64,000 nt of DNA from Parasponia andersonii (lineage: Eukaryota > Streptophyta > Magnoliopsida > Rosales > Cannabaceae): positions 1,414,306-1,478,305 of the forward strand of contig JXTB01000045.1 in the NCBI GenBank assembly GCA_002914805.1. The letters are read 5' to 3'. The translations under genes and the position numbers were made by a program. Below are positions 35,501 through 48,000 of this stretch, one piece after another; positions within the stretch are counted from its first letter, which is position 1; every line of letters begins with the position of its first letter. The notes under the pieces are model-generated. The model worked only from the letters and a program-made list of their open reading frames with translations, ran no database searches and was not told where the DNA came from.

Positions 35501-36837
35501 AATTTCTCCACCTCTTCCTTTAACGCGACGTAACGTTCTGGATTCATGGCCCTTCTCTTTTGTCGTACAGGCTTTTTTGATGGATCTATGTTAAGACGGT
35601 GGGATATGATCCTTGAATCAATCCCTACCATATCCAAATGCTGCCATGCAAAGACATCCAAATTAGACCTCAGAAAAGCGATCAATGAAGCTCGCACAGG
35701 TCCTTGAACCTCCGTTCCAATCTTCAAATTCCTAGAAGAAAGATCGAATGATAAATCTTCTAGGTCTTCAACGGGTCCAGTTCTGACTTCGTCAATTTCT
35801 CGAGGATCGAAGTCTTCACTGGTTGTTTCGATTGACACTTTCACTGACGCTTTATCTGACGATCCGACTGGAGCTTTGCTCGCTGCCTCAGCTGACGTTT
35901 TATTCGCTACTACGACTAACACTTTGTCCACTGCCACGACTGACGCTTCATCCGCTGCCACGACTGACGCTTCATCTGCTGCCACGACTGACGCTTCGAT
36001 CGCTTCTTCTGGCAGGTGGACCATCATTGTGCGGGACATCGCATCCTTTGCTGCGAGTTTCAGCGAGTTGTTATAGCAAGTCCTCGCATCATACTGATTT
36101 CCTCGCACCTCGCCTACCCCATGTTGGGTCGGGAACTTCATTGTTAGATGATAGATCGAGGTGACAGCTCGAAGTTCTCTTAATGTCGGTCTTCTTAGCA
36201 CAGCGTTGAAGGCAGATGGGCAATCTACCACCAAAAACTGGGTCATTATCGATGAAACTCTTGGAAAGGTCCCAATGCTGACCATCAGTTCAATCATGCC
36301 CATAAGTATCAGGCTGTCACCAGTAAAACCATAGAGTGTAGTGGCGGCAGGCTTCAGGTCACTCTCATTCAACCCCATCTTTTTGATGGCATCGAAATAT
36401 AAGATGTCCACAGCACTTCCGTTGTCGACCAATACTCGCCACAACTGTGTGCTTCCATAGTTAATTTTTACGACCAGCTCGTCATTATGCGGATAATGGA
36501 CTTCCCTTACATTTTGCTCTGTGAAGGTAATATCCATTTCCGGTACTCGTTGAAGCTTGCGTGGTCGCTGATCAAGGTGCATGACGTTGGTTAATGGCTG
36601 CTGTCGAGCTTCTCGTGCGTATCTATCCTGTGCTCGCTTGGAATCTCCTCCAACATGCGGTCCTCCGAAAATAGTTCGCACTTCACGCTGAATTTCTGGA
36701 GGTCGCTGTTGGTCTTCTTCTCGCCTTTTATCGCTCTGCCTGGTATACTGCCGCAATCGTCCCTTTCTAATCAGCCTTTCGATTTCATCTTTCAGGGCAA
36801 AGCAACTATTAGTGTCATGCCCAATATCATTGTGATA
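32523..36837 (-). pseudogene. Protease - reverse transcriptase - RNase H - archaeal RNase H - integrase N-terminus, Tat element
   Basis: Domains in order on the minus strand: protease with VLVDNGSAVDILYF (about 36390-36430); reverse transcriptase with KPNGKWRTCIDFTDLNKACP, GYNQI, MPFGLINAGATYQR and YVDDM (near 34320-34336); RNase H with FEWTEKCEQAF and YPEMEKLALAL; archaeal-type RNase H with LYVDGSSNENGVGAGIVL (near 33430-33480) and NNEAKYEALIAGL; integrase zinc motif H-x-x-H...CDKCQRF (near 32680-32830) and WGIDII, the first catalytic Asp. The segment from the end of the protease into the RT N-terminus is present twice (34589-35365 and 35367-36143) around an N at 35366. Removing one copy plus the N leaves a single frame. 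Apart from the stop at its 3' border, this part is open. Confidence 0.88.
34589..36143. repeat. 777-bp block repeated head-to-tail around a single N (probable assembly error)
   Basis: Copy 1 is 34589-35365, an N is at 35366, and copy 2 is 35367-36143; both are exactly 777 bp. The only difference I noticed is T/C at 34746 or thereabouts (TTTAATGCG against TTTAACGCG). Both begin TGTCTTTAGGACATGCC and end GGAACTTCATTG. The extra 778 bases shift the frame by one. Confidence 0.92.
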
Positions 36838-38487
36838 TCAGCAAAACTTGTTGGGGTCGCGCTTTGCCCTGTCCCGCTTCATTGGTTCTGGTTGTCGGAA
36901 TCGCTCCTTCTGATTTGTGACCGCATAGATATGATCTATGGGCGCGTTTAATTCAGTGTGATTATTAAACCTCATGGGAGCTTTTGAGATCTCCTGCCTT
37001 TTAGGTCTAGGCTGATTCTCATTTTTCTGTTCATTATTCCTCTTGTTTTTCTTATTACCGCTATTGTTGGTGATGACCGTAACTTTTGCCGCATCTGTCT
37101 TTCCTCCTTTTTTAGTCTTTTGAAGATTCTCTCGTGAAGATTCTAACCTTAGATATCGACCGACTCTTCGGTAGAAGTCTTTGAGAGTTCTACACTCTCG
37201 TTCAAGTAATTTCTCCCAGAGTTTTGTTTCTGGTCGCACCCCAGCCATCATAAGAGTAAGAACTCCTCCTTCAGCTGGGTTGTTGACCTTCGCTAGCTCT
37301 GAAGTGAACCGATTGAGATAAGACCGTAGAGTCTCCTCTGGACCTTGCCGGATTGCGGCCAAACTGGCAAGCAGAACAGTGAAATTCTTTGCAGCCTGAA
37401 ACTGTCTCAAGAACGCCGTTTGTAATTGTTGCCAGGACGAAATTGAATTGGATTTAAGTCCTCGAAACCACTTCTTTGCTGCTCCTGAGAGTGTTACAGT
37501 GAAACATCTGCAGCGTGCATGATCAGTAACCCGATGAAGTTCCATCAAGTCACTGAAGTGATCCATATGGTCCTGTGGATCAGTCTTCCCATCAAAAGTG
37601 TTGATGGTGGGAAGTCTGAATCCGGTGGGAAGGGCTGCAGCTTGAACCTCCTCGCTGAATGGCGACTGTCGATACCCATCAGTGAGCTCATCATCCCAGC
37701 CAGTAAGTGCATCTAATGCGATCCTTAAATTGTGAACATCGACGTTCAGAGGGAAAGTATCATTCCTTGCTGGTGGTAAAAGCGACCTTTGTTCATTATC
37801 CTGTTTCACGGCGGGTTGGTCAGGTAGAGTCTTCTGCGATTTATGAGAGGAATCCAGTGAAATAGTGCGACGAGACCGGCTTTGGTCGTTGTGATGCGAT
37901 ACAGATTGATCATGACCACGTCGTCGCTCCAAATACTGTCTTAGGTCTGCAGGATCATGTCTTGACTCCCTGCTGATTCTTTCGAAGATGCTTTTTGATG
38001 GTCGTCCTTGTTCGCCGCTCAAGCAATCCTGGCTATTAGTGGATTTACGAGAAGGTTGTATACTATCACGGTTCGTACTTAAACTCTCCGTACCAGATTC
38101 TGGTGGCAAGTTTGCGACCTTGCCTTTCCCTTTGGAGATGCGATCTTCATGACGCTCCTAATGAGTTCTTGGCTGGCCGCATTTTCTCGTCTCGAGGATC
38201 TGTATTCCCTTCTCAGGTAATTGAGCAGGACGTTCTTTGGGACGTTCATGTTGTGGTGGGGTCACCATCTACCCTTCAGCAAGTCGTCGCAGGGTGTCAT
38301 TGATCTGGTTAGTGACTTGCTGAAGGTTCACGAGCGTTTCCTCCATACGATCCTGTCTCTGGGAAAGGTTCTCTGTTATCATCATAGTAGGCTGATCCGG
38401 AGCAGGGGCTGCCTGTGTAACAGCAGTACTTTGAGGTTGGTTTTGGCTAGTTCCAGTGACTCTGGTAGTGTTTCTAGTATTTGCCAT
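36838..38487 (-). pseudogene. Gag, Tat element, with three internal stops
   Basis: The frame starts at ATG 38487 (MANTRNTTRVTG), 62 bp inside the 5' LTR edge. TAG codons interrupt at 38269-38271 and 38158-38160. The long open part 38109-36838 holds a retrotransposon gag domain: FRLPTINTFDGKTDPQDHM, AAKKWFRGLKSNSISSWQQL, FLRQFQAAKN and ETLRSYLNRFTSELAKV. It ends at TGA 36838-36840 directly after DPNKFC, and the following in-frame residues are YHNDIGHDTNSCFALKDEIE. That is the Cys/His knuckle found in Tat gags, where an Arg codon (CGA) usually follows the Cys. The frame continues into protease, so gag and pol were one ORF. Confidence 0.85.
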
Positions 38488-38528
38488 TATTGAAAAGGTG
38501 GAATTTGACAAATTTTTCTGCCGGAATA

Positions 38529-38548
38529 GCCCTCCTTCTAGCGCCAAT
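38529..38548 (-). other. Probable primer-binding site of the Tat element
   Basis: Immediately inside the 5' LTR the minus strand reads ATTGGCGCTAGAAGGAGGGC. The TGGCGC start fits the CCA end of a tRNA. I cannot say which tRNA without a search. Confidence 0.5.
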
Positions 38549-39211
38549 TGTTGATGGAGATTTTATCAACAATAAATTTAGAAAAAATCAAGAGATGTGG
38601 CTTGTGTGAATTGAATTAATAATCAAAGCAAATAAGGAGAGAGGATTTTATAGTGGTTCAGCCCCGAAAAAAATGAGCCTACGTCCACTGTTTTTCTACT
38701 ATTTTATGAAGAATTATGAACACTCAAGGTTACAACGTCTCGTCTAGAGATTGGAAAAACTGAAGAGTAATTGGAATACTCAAAACTTGATTCCCTTCGG
38801 AACATTGAGTCCCCTTTATATAGGTAAAGGTAACTCTATGTCCCTAGGATCCTAATTGTATAAACGGGTAACTATACAATTGGGTAACGTAAATTAAGTA
38901 ACAACATAATTGGATAATCCTTCAAAACGGATAACTAGTTGATCATAAATAGGAGACTTCTGTTTCCCTTTCTTTGTAGGTTTCCTGTTTGACATAGCAT
39001 ATACTTCTGTTTCCCTTTCCTTGTAGGTTTCCTGTTTGACATAGTATATACCTCTGTTTCCCTTTTCTTTTGGAAGAGGTCACCCACTACCTATTCAGAG
39101 AAGGTCGCGTATACTCATGCAAAAGAGACTACACAGATAAGATCGTATATATCCTGTGGAAGAGGTCGCATATAACCCTTATGCGACCTTAGGATTTTAG
39201 ACCGCACAACA
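38549..39211 (-). repeat. 5' LTR of the Tat element
   Basis: 663 bp, the same length as its partner. In minus-strand sense it contains CCTATATAAAGGGG (TATA box) near 38814-38826. The target duplication CTCTC follows at 39212-39216. Confidence 0.95.
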
Positions 39212-39216
39212 CTCTC

Positions 39217-40354
39217 TTTTTTTTTCGTTTTTTTTTTTTTTTTCCATGAGATTCTCATTCTCTAAGTTGTTAGCTAGGTTTCAGAGGAAGAGGAATGCCG
39301 GTAGTATCTTTTTTTTTTTCCTTATAGTAATTATTTTTATACAGTCTTGAGTCTTATTGCTTGTTTAATATGTGGGTTGTATAATAATTTGTCATTTTAT
39401 TTAAATGTAAAGCATTTTGGTAGAGCTCACATGCATGTAAACTGTGAGAACTGGAGACTTGAAAAAAATAAAGTATGTCAATATACATTGCTCCATCTGT
39501 GGAGGACTTCAGGCAAATCGGGCACAATTTCATCGTACGTAAATAAGAAAAAAGTTTAAACTAATAATCTAAACACAATCGTATTTTGCTGAAGAAATAT
39601 ACCTAGTTAATATCTCTATTCCATTTGTACGAGTATTAATAGTAATATTCTAAATTTCTTTGCACTTCTAAAAAATTAAATTTGATTAATGGATACCTTA
39701 AGGATTCATTTTCTTATCATTCAGATATTTAAAAAATTCATCTTGAATGCTGCATTTTTCAAAAGGGTGGGTTTTATTTGGGTCGATGCCGTCTTAAAAA
39801 AGATGGGTTCTATTTAGGTCAATGCCATCTTTGGAAATGGCAAGGAAATAACCCTTATTGCTCACTATTTCACTATTAAAATCTAGATCTCGTGGTATTT
39901 TCGAATTTCACAGGCTTTTGGGTAGAAAGTAGTTGTAAGTTTTTTTGGATATGATGAATCTATATATGTCTAATAATAGCGTTATTGCTAACTCTGCGAA
40001 CTCTTTATTGAGAGATGACAATGCTGATTTTTATTATTTTATTTCTTATTTAATAAATCAAGTGACCCATACACATGTAAAGTATTTTTTTTCTTAAAAC
40101 AGAAAAATAATTTCCACGCATTAAATAAAACTACTGAAACTATTATCAACACAAATCATCCAACTACTCGGTACATAACGATGTCATGAAGATTAGCTTG
40201 CACAATTTGTCAATCTCTAATATGTATTGTTCACATGATGGTGGGGCTTGTAAAATGATTAAACATCAAGCAAAGTTAAAAAGGTTGACTGTCATCTTAT
40301 TTAATTAGTTTAACGTTTTAGGGCCAATATTAATGTAATTTTGTAATTCGTAAC
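39217..40354. other. Intergenic DNA between the Tat element and Copia element 1
   Basis: Low-complexity T-runs are present near 39227-39245 and 39310. Two imperfect copies of a 37-bp unit (GGGTTTTATTTGGGTCGATGCC / GGGTTCTATTTAGGTCAATGCC) occur at about 39768-39838. No coding region was recognised. Confidence 0.5.
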
Positions 40355-40873
40355 TATTAGGAAATTGTATTTCCTAACGATGAGTCACATATATAAAATA
40401 ATTATATTAGGTCATATTATTTCATAAGAACTTTATAATTATATTAGGTCATATTATTTCATAAGAACCCAATAAGTGATTAAATAAAGTTAAGTCAAAA
40501 TATCTAATTGAGTATGGATACCAGTATGTATACCATGTTAGTCACCCAGTTGAGTTTGATGAATACCCAATATAAACTATTTAAAGAACCCGTTAGGGTT
40601 ATGATCCATGCAGCCAAAAATAACATACGTTCAATTTCCTGTAACCTAGCATCCGTTACAGAGAATTTTATCTTAGTGATATTAAGTTTTAAGCTGCAAA
40701 AGATCAAAATTCTTAAGACATCATATCTTGCTCACGCTTCTACCTTCGGTTTCTCTATTTCTAATCTTCTACAGATTAGCCATGGACTCAAATATATTCA
40801 ACAATCTCCAACTTGTCAATTTAGTACGAAGAATTTAGGATTTTTATTTGGTTTATTTACAATCCTAATATCA
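40355..40873 (+). repeat. 5' LTR of Copia element 1
   Basis: It starts TATTAGGAAATTG (the first G of TG is mutated; the 3' copy has TGTTAGAAAATTG) and ends CCTAATATCA. A 37-bp tandem duplication of ATTATATTAGGTCATATTAT... occupies 40401-40468, so this copy is 39 bp longer than the 3' LTR. Confidence 0.88.
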
Positions 40874-40882
40874 TTTAATAAG

Positions 40883-40894
40883 TGATATCAGAGC
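40883..40894 (+). other. tRNA-Met primer-binding-site relic, Copia element 1
   Basis: TGATATCAGAGC differs at one base from the canonical TGGTATCAGAGC and lies 9 bp after the LTR end. Confidence 0.75.
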
Positions 40895-42078
40895 TTATTT
40901 TCATGTTAAATTGATTAGATTAATCACGCATGACTCTAGTTTTGATAATCTACGCCTATTAAATTTTCTAAGTTTTGGATTTTGCATGCATGATTTGTGA
41001 TTTTTTATAATATGTTGAGTATTTTGATATTTTGCGGATTTACTTTAAATATAATATATTAGGGCTTAAATTCGTTGTTTTGAGGTATTTTATTGATTTG
41101 GGTGATTTTCGGATCATAAAACTTTTGCAGAAAAACGACCCAGCGCCACGTCACTATACTCGTAGCACCACAACACCATGTAATATCTGGTTAAGCACTA
41201 CAGTACTACAGATGCAGCGCCATGACACTCAGCAAATAAAGGTTCTGGTATTTTGACCAGAACACATAGTACCACAGTGCTAAGCAACCAGTGCTGCAGT
41301 GTTCTCTTAAGTTTGGATTAGTACCACGGTGCTTGCTTACTGGGGCCACAACACTGATCTCTAGGGTACATGGGCTAATTTTGACTCAATTTCAGTATTT
41401 TGATCCGTTTTTTGGGTGAAATTGAGTCATTTTCGACTGAAGTCAAGGAGATCCAATCTGAGACATGACTAATAAAGATTAATTACCTCAAAATCAATTT
41501 AAGTAATGATCTACATTTATTCGTTGAAAACTCTATTTAGATTCTAGAGTTGATAAATGTTATAAACTCAATTACTTTTGTTTTGTATTTATGAAAATCT
41601 TGTTTAACTTGGGTATTTTGAATGATTTTCATAATATCATTTGTCTTGTATGTTGGGATAGATTTGATAAAGTAATAAGTTGTTAAAATAACCTCTATTG
41701 TATAGTCTTATTTATTCTAACATATGAAGATATTGTGAGTTTCTTGTCAATGCGGGTGATTACCGGCCTAAAGAAAGGTGATCATTTGACACAACAACAA
41801 ACACATATGTGATGATAAATGCATGACGGTTGTTCAGTTTCTATGTGAGAAATAAATTGGCCCAAATGAAGGTTTGCTATTTTATAGGATTTACAGTCAA
41901 TATCTGATCATTGCACTTAATAGTACCATTTGCAAGTTAATGAATCGGTCTAAAGAAAGACTTGTTAATGTTGTGCTAGGTATCTTATGATAGCAGCTCA
42001 CTTTATGTGATAATGTGATATATGTTGTGTTTATATATTTCGTGATTAAATTTTATGCCTATATATGACATTTAAATT
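40895..42078 (+). other. Leader between primer-binding site and gag, Copia element 1
   Basis: No coding region. The phrase CAGTGCT/CACAGTGCT/CACGGTGCT recurs between 41150 and 41350. Confidence 0.45.
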
Positions 42079-45000
42079 ATGAGTATGTTTAATTTATGGT
42101 TTTATTTTGTTCTTCATTCCGTTTCTGCTGCTAGTATTTTTGCCAATCTGAGTACAATTTCTGTGCTTACAGGCACAAACTTTAAGGCTTGGAAAGAAAA
42201 TGTCATAATCATAGTGGGTTATATGGATCTTGAACTAGCACTCAGAAAGGAACAACCCAATAATCTTACAAAAGAAAGTTCCACTAAGGATAAAAGGAAC
42301 TTTAAGCTATGGAAAAATTTCACTCGTATAAGTGTCATAATCATGAAATACTTTATTCCAGAAATTATGCGGGACTTTTTGCTAAAAGAAGAAAATACTA
42401 AGGCTTTCTGTGCTATTCTTGAGAAATTATATCTCAAAAATGAGAAAAGTGAAATGATTATTATCCTAAAGAAGCTTATCTCAATAAGATACAATAGCAA
42501 GAGAAATATAAAGGAGCATATCATACAGATGTCTCATTTTGTTGATAAGCTTAAGAAACTCATGTTAGAAATTTATGAGGATTTGCTTGTGGCCTTGGTT
42601 TTGCTCTCTCTTCCTAATCAGTATGGGAACCTATAGACTATATACTACGCCTAAAAGGACAAATGAAATATTAATGAGTTAATAGCTATTTTATTTAGGA
42701 GGAAGAGAAAATCAAAGCTGAAAGGCTAGAAAGTGCTAACTTGACTACTACCTCTAAGGCAAATAAGACGAAAATGCATAAGGAAAAAGAAGCTACAATA
42801 GAAAAGAAGTAAGATGAGTATGGTTACTTCTTTTGTGGAAATGACGGACACCTAAAAAAGGAATGAGCTAAGTACAAAGTTTGGTATGTTAAGAAGAGTA
42901 AGTTTCTCATGTATATTTGTGCTAAAGTTAATTTAACTTCTGTATCTAAGAATACTTGATGGGTAGATTCTAGTACCACTACTCATATAAGTGTTCCCAT
43001 GTAGGGTTGCTTATGGAGTTGGAAGCCAAATGATGCTGAAAGAGTCATCTATGTGAGTGACAACCAAACAACTGAGGTAGAGGCTATAAGGAATTTTTGA
43101 TTGTTTTTGAATTCTGGGAGACATTTGAATCTGTATGAGATTTTGTGATACTGTCTCTAAGACTGAATTTGGTTTCTATTTCTATATTGGACAAATTTGA
43201 ATTTACTTGTTCTTTCAAAAATAATTTATGCAGTCTTATGTATGATTCAATTGTTATTGGTACCAATTTTTTTAATGACAACCTATACATGTTAAACCCA
43301 ACCCTCTATTAATGAGACTTTACATGTTAATTCAAGAGGTACAAAATAAAAAATTAACTAATAAGAACTTATCGATACTATGGCACAGAAATTGATGATA
43401 CATTTTTAAACAACAAACTAAATATCTTATATTTGATAGGATCCTTAGTCCCCTTAATTTGGCAGACTTTCAAGTCTGTGTTGAGTGCATAAAGAGAAAA
43501 CAGACAAACACTAGGAAATTAGGTGTCAATAGGAGCTCTAGCATCTTAGAACTGATACATATAGATATCTGTAGTCCACTCTCTACGACTTTTTAGAATG
43601 AACAATAGTACTTTATTATGTTCATAGACGATTATTCTTACTATGGGTATATATACTTGATTTATGAGAGGTCATAATCTCTGGATGTATTTAAGGCTTA
43701 TAAAACTGAGGTTAAAAATCAGCTTGATAAGAAAATTAAGGCTGTCAAATTTGATCGTGGTAGTGAATATTGTAATCGGTATATCGGATCAAGTGAGCAA
43801 CATCTAGGGCCCTTTGTTAAATATTTGGAAGAATATGGCATCATCCTGCAATACATTATGTAATACACTATGCCTGGAAAACCTAGCATGAATGGTGTTG
43901 CTGAACAATACAATCGGATACTAAAGGATATAGTAAAGAATATAATCAGTTATTCTACCTTACCAAAATCACTTTCGGGAGATACACTCAAAATTATAGT
44001 ATATATATTTAACAAAGTACCAAGCAAAGCAGTAACTAAAACTCCTTACGAACTTTGGACTGAGCGAAAGCCTAGTATTAACCATTTACACATTTGGGAT
44101 TGCCCAACTGAAGTAATTCTAAATAAAAAGAAACTAGATTCAAGAACAATAAGCTACTACTTTGTAAAGTATTTTGAAAGATCTAGAGACTATAAATTTT
44201 AGATCCTAGAATAAAGTCTTTCTTTGAGATGGAAAATGCTAAATTTCTTGAGGATATTGAGTTTGAGAGGAAAGATAAGGCTAGAGATATTATCTTTTAA
44301 GAGAAATTCATTTCTCTTTGTATGGTTACTATTGACAATGGTCAAGACCTTTGGGATCCTATTCCTGATAATATCATTGTTTAAGATGTAATTGCTCTAT
44401 TTGAAGACAATATTTAAGAGGTTTCTATCCCAATTGAAGTAAATGCTCCTATAGAGGAAACTCAACAACCTCAAGAATAAGTATTTTAAGGAGGTCCACT
44501 AGAGAAAATAAAAGGGCAATTCTAGATAACTATGCCGTATATCTCGAGGAACATAAGTTTAACATTAGGATAGTGAAAGATGATCCAATCAACTTCACAT
44601 AAGTCAAACAAAGTTCCGATTCTCAAAAGTAATGAGGAGATTAAGTCTATGACAAACAACGATGTTTGGGATCTTGTCAAATTACTTGAAGGTATGAAGC
44701 CCATTGGTTACAAATGGATATTGAAGACCAAATGGAATTTAAAAGGCAATGTTAAGAGATATAAGGCAGTTTTGTCGCTAAAGGCTTTACTCAGAAAGAA
44801 AGCATTGACTTTAAAGAGACATTCTCTCCGGTTACTTCGAAGTATTCCTTTAGAGTAATTATGGCACTTGTGACTCATTTTGATCTTGAGCTTCATTAGA
44901 GAGACATTAAGATAATATTTCTCAATAGAGATATTGATGAAATGATATATATAATATAACTAGAAAATTTTGTATCAAGAGATCTAAAGTGGTCTACAAA

Positions 45001-48000
45001 TTCAAGAAGTTCATCTATGGTCTTAAGTAGGCTTCCGGTCAATTATATCACAAATTTCACAGGGTGATTCCCTCGTTTGATTTAAAGGTGAATCTTATTA
45101 ATGATTGTGTATATCATAAGTTCAATGGGAGTAAGTTTATCTTCTTGGTATTTTATATTGATGATATACTATTGGAAAGTAGTGATATAGGTTTCTTGCA
45201 TAACACCAAGAGATTTCTTGCAAAGAATTTTGAAATGAAAGATCTTGGAATCACTTCTTTTGTATTAAGTATATAGATACACCTAGATTGCTCTCAGAGT
45301 ATCCTTGAGTTATCACGCTATATCGAGAGAGTGCGTAGTAGATTTAGTATGGATAAGTATGCCTAACAAATGCTCTAGTATCTAAAGAAGATAAATTTAG
45401 CCTCGGTTAAAGCCCCGAGAATGATGTTGATAAAGAAGCCATGAAATAGTTTCCTTATGCTTTGGTTATAGAAAGTCTGATGTATGCACAAGTATATATG
45501 TGTCCGAATCTAGCATTCATAGTTAGCATGTTAAGCAAATATATAAGTAACTCTGAAGTAGATCATTGGAAGGTAGTAAAGAGAGTTATGAGGTACTTAT
45601 AAAGAACAAAGAAATACATGCTCACTCATCATAGATCAGATATTTTGGAGATTATTCAGTACTCCGACTATGATGTTGTGGGATGCCTAAACAGCAAGAG
45701 ATCTACATCAGGTTATGTCTTTCTTTTGGCTAGAGGAGCTATTTCTTGGAAGAGTGCCAAGCAAACACTCGTAGCTATTTCAAATATCCATAGCTTGTTA
45801 TAAAATATCCAATCAGGAAACATGGTTGCGAAACTTTATCACCAGACTGCACATTGTAAATGGCACTGAAAGACCATTGAAGCTTTATTGTGACAATAAG
45901 TCAGCAATTCTATATTCTAATAGTAACAGAAATACGTCAAAGTCAAAACATATTGACATCAAGTTCCTAACTATTAGAGAGAGAGTTCAGAGTTGCTTAG
46001 TGTCAACTGAGTATATCAGTACAAACTCCATGATAATGAATTCGTTCATCAAAGGTTTACCTGTAATATCCCCTAGTTTAACTATATTGTCATATACAAT
46101 CAAACTATGAAGTATTATTTTTTCTTAAACTATATCTTTAGTTTTATAAAAAGGTGTATAAATTTGAACTTTTTAAAACCCTTTAAATAAAGTAACTGCA
46201 TGTCATTTCTTGTTAAAAGTGTCTTTACAAAATGTACAATCAAAAGAAGTTTTTACCAGTCTATTTTGCTATCAGTAGTAGTATTTATATTACATCAAAA
46301 TATCTTAAAATAAAATATCGCCCACATGTAAAGCTCGTTCACATCTGGATGATCATGGGGACAAAAATACAAGTCAGACAACCACCTACTCAATACTAAA
46401 ATGTGTCCTTTCATCTGTGTCACAAGACTAAAATGAGCTAAAGTTCAGTAAGTAAAAACTATGTATGCTCATGTATACTTTAAAATCTCATTAAGTTCCC
46501 ATTGTACACTTTGCTCTCTTAAACATTTGAATTTATGCATTTTCTTTAAAAATATTCATAGTTGGGCACACTAGTACATTGCTAGTGTTGTAATTTGATA
46601 GGCCGTGATAAAATTAGGCAGAAACTCTAAACAAGAATAAAAATAAGGTACGACTATCATGTGATGTTTTTGAAAACTCTTTTCCTCATCAAAGAGGCAT
46701 CCCACACTATGCTAATATTGTCTCGTTTTAATAAGACACATCATAAAATCTACAATTTCCGCTTTAACGAGAGAGTATGCATCAACAGATTTACCGATCT
46801 AGCTCTGCCAGATTAGCAATTATAATTAAAACTTATCTTATAAATAGGTACAATGGTACTCACTTTCAAATAATTTGTAATGAAATTCTTAATTTACGTG
46901 TAAGACGTGCCATGTATATGTCATTTTATAACTTTCCAAAATAAGTAAGTTTTACATAATGACATCTTTTATGTAATTCTTGTAACATAGTTGTAAGTCT
47001 TTACTTACCTCGTATCCTGAATAGAAATTAATAGTGGAAAAAGTCAATATCCTCTATAGAATAGTGTGATAATTAACTGTTATAAATTACTATTATTCAA
47101 GATGTATATTTTGCCAAAAGAATACATTAATATACTTGAACAAGACCGAAATCACAACTTTCATCAAATTAGGAAACTTGATCATAAAATGACTCAGAAA
47201 TATACAAATCACTTAAGGTACTTGGTAGTCAATAATTAGTATTGAAAAACTATTTAAAAATATTAAAATATGAATATTAAAATATTAAAATGATCTAAAA
47301 TGACACATAATAATATAAAACTAGTCTATTTACCTCTAAATATCGCCATTTTATTTTAAAATATTTAAACAACACATTTTCTATTTTTAGGACATTCCCA
47401 CATGATTAAAATCATGATTTTATACCTACAATAATATTTTAAAAGCCAGTTTTCATATATATACCTCAAAAAGAATTACTTATAATGACATAAGCACACT
47501 TGAACTCTTTTTCGGTTTAAATAAAGTTTAAAACTACTTTTACACTTATGTGTCATCACAACAGGTTGCTAAATGAGTGTAATAAATAATAGAATTAATA
47601 AAATATACACTCCAAGTTTAAGAAATCAGATTACAAATATAGAAAACTTAATCTACTACATATGAAAATACTTAACTCCATAAATAGTCAACTTTCAGGC
47701 TTTAGGTTTAACTTTAATCTTCCACTTAAATTTTATATTTCCAGTAACATATAACTTTTCTAGGACTTTTATTCATCAAATAAAAGCTTTGGTTTAAGGG
47801 CTACAGTAAGAAAAATCAACTACAAACTCAAAATCCAAATTAGACCTCACCTTGACTAGTTTGAGCTTTTGCTGAAGCTCTTGCCTTTTGCCTCTACAAA
47901 ACTAATTTTTAAGACTTAGAATTGGATTTTAAGACTCAAAAAGACCTGAAAGAACTATTATTTAAATGGTATCTAGTGGAGAATTGAAATAAGAAAACAA

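Larger units (their letters stand above)
27314..39211 (-). mobile_element. Ty3/Gypsy LTR retrotransposon, Tat lineage, nearly complete
   Basis: Two 663-bp LTRs (27314-27976 and 38549-39211) start TGTTGA and end ACAACA and are flanked by the perfect target duplication CTCTC (27309-27313 and 39212-39216). Coding order on the minus strand is gag, protease, reverse transcriptase, RNase H, a second archaeal-type RNase H, then integrase without a chromodomain. That order, with two RNase H domains, defines the Tat group. A spliced antisense gene occupies 28500-31068 on the plus strand. By eye the LTRs differ at about 23 sites, nearly all transitions, so the insertion is fairly young. The span of 11,898 bp includes a 777-bp repeated block plus one N that is probably an assembly error. 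Five in-frame stops make it non-autonomous. Confidence 0.95.

Noticed and set aside
35045..36164. Plus-strand ORFs with Leu/Pro/Thr repeats at 35045-35470 and 35823-36164
   Set aside because: They are antisense shadows of a repeated AASVVAADEA-type linker between Tat protease and RT, and they appear twice only because of the 777-bp duplication.
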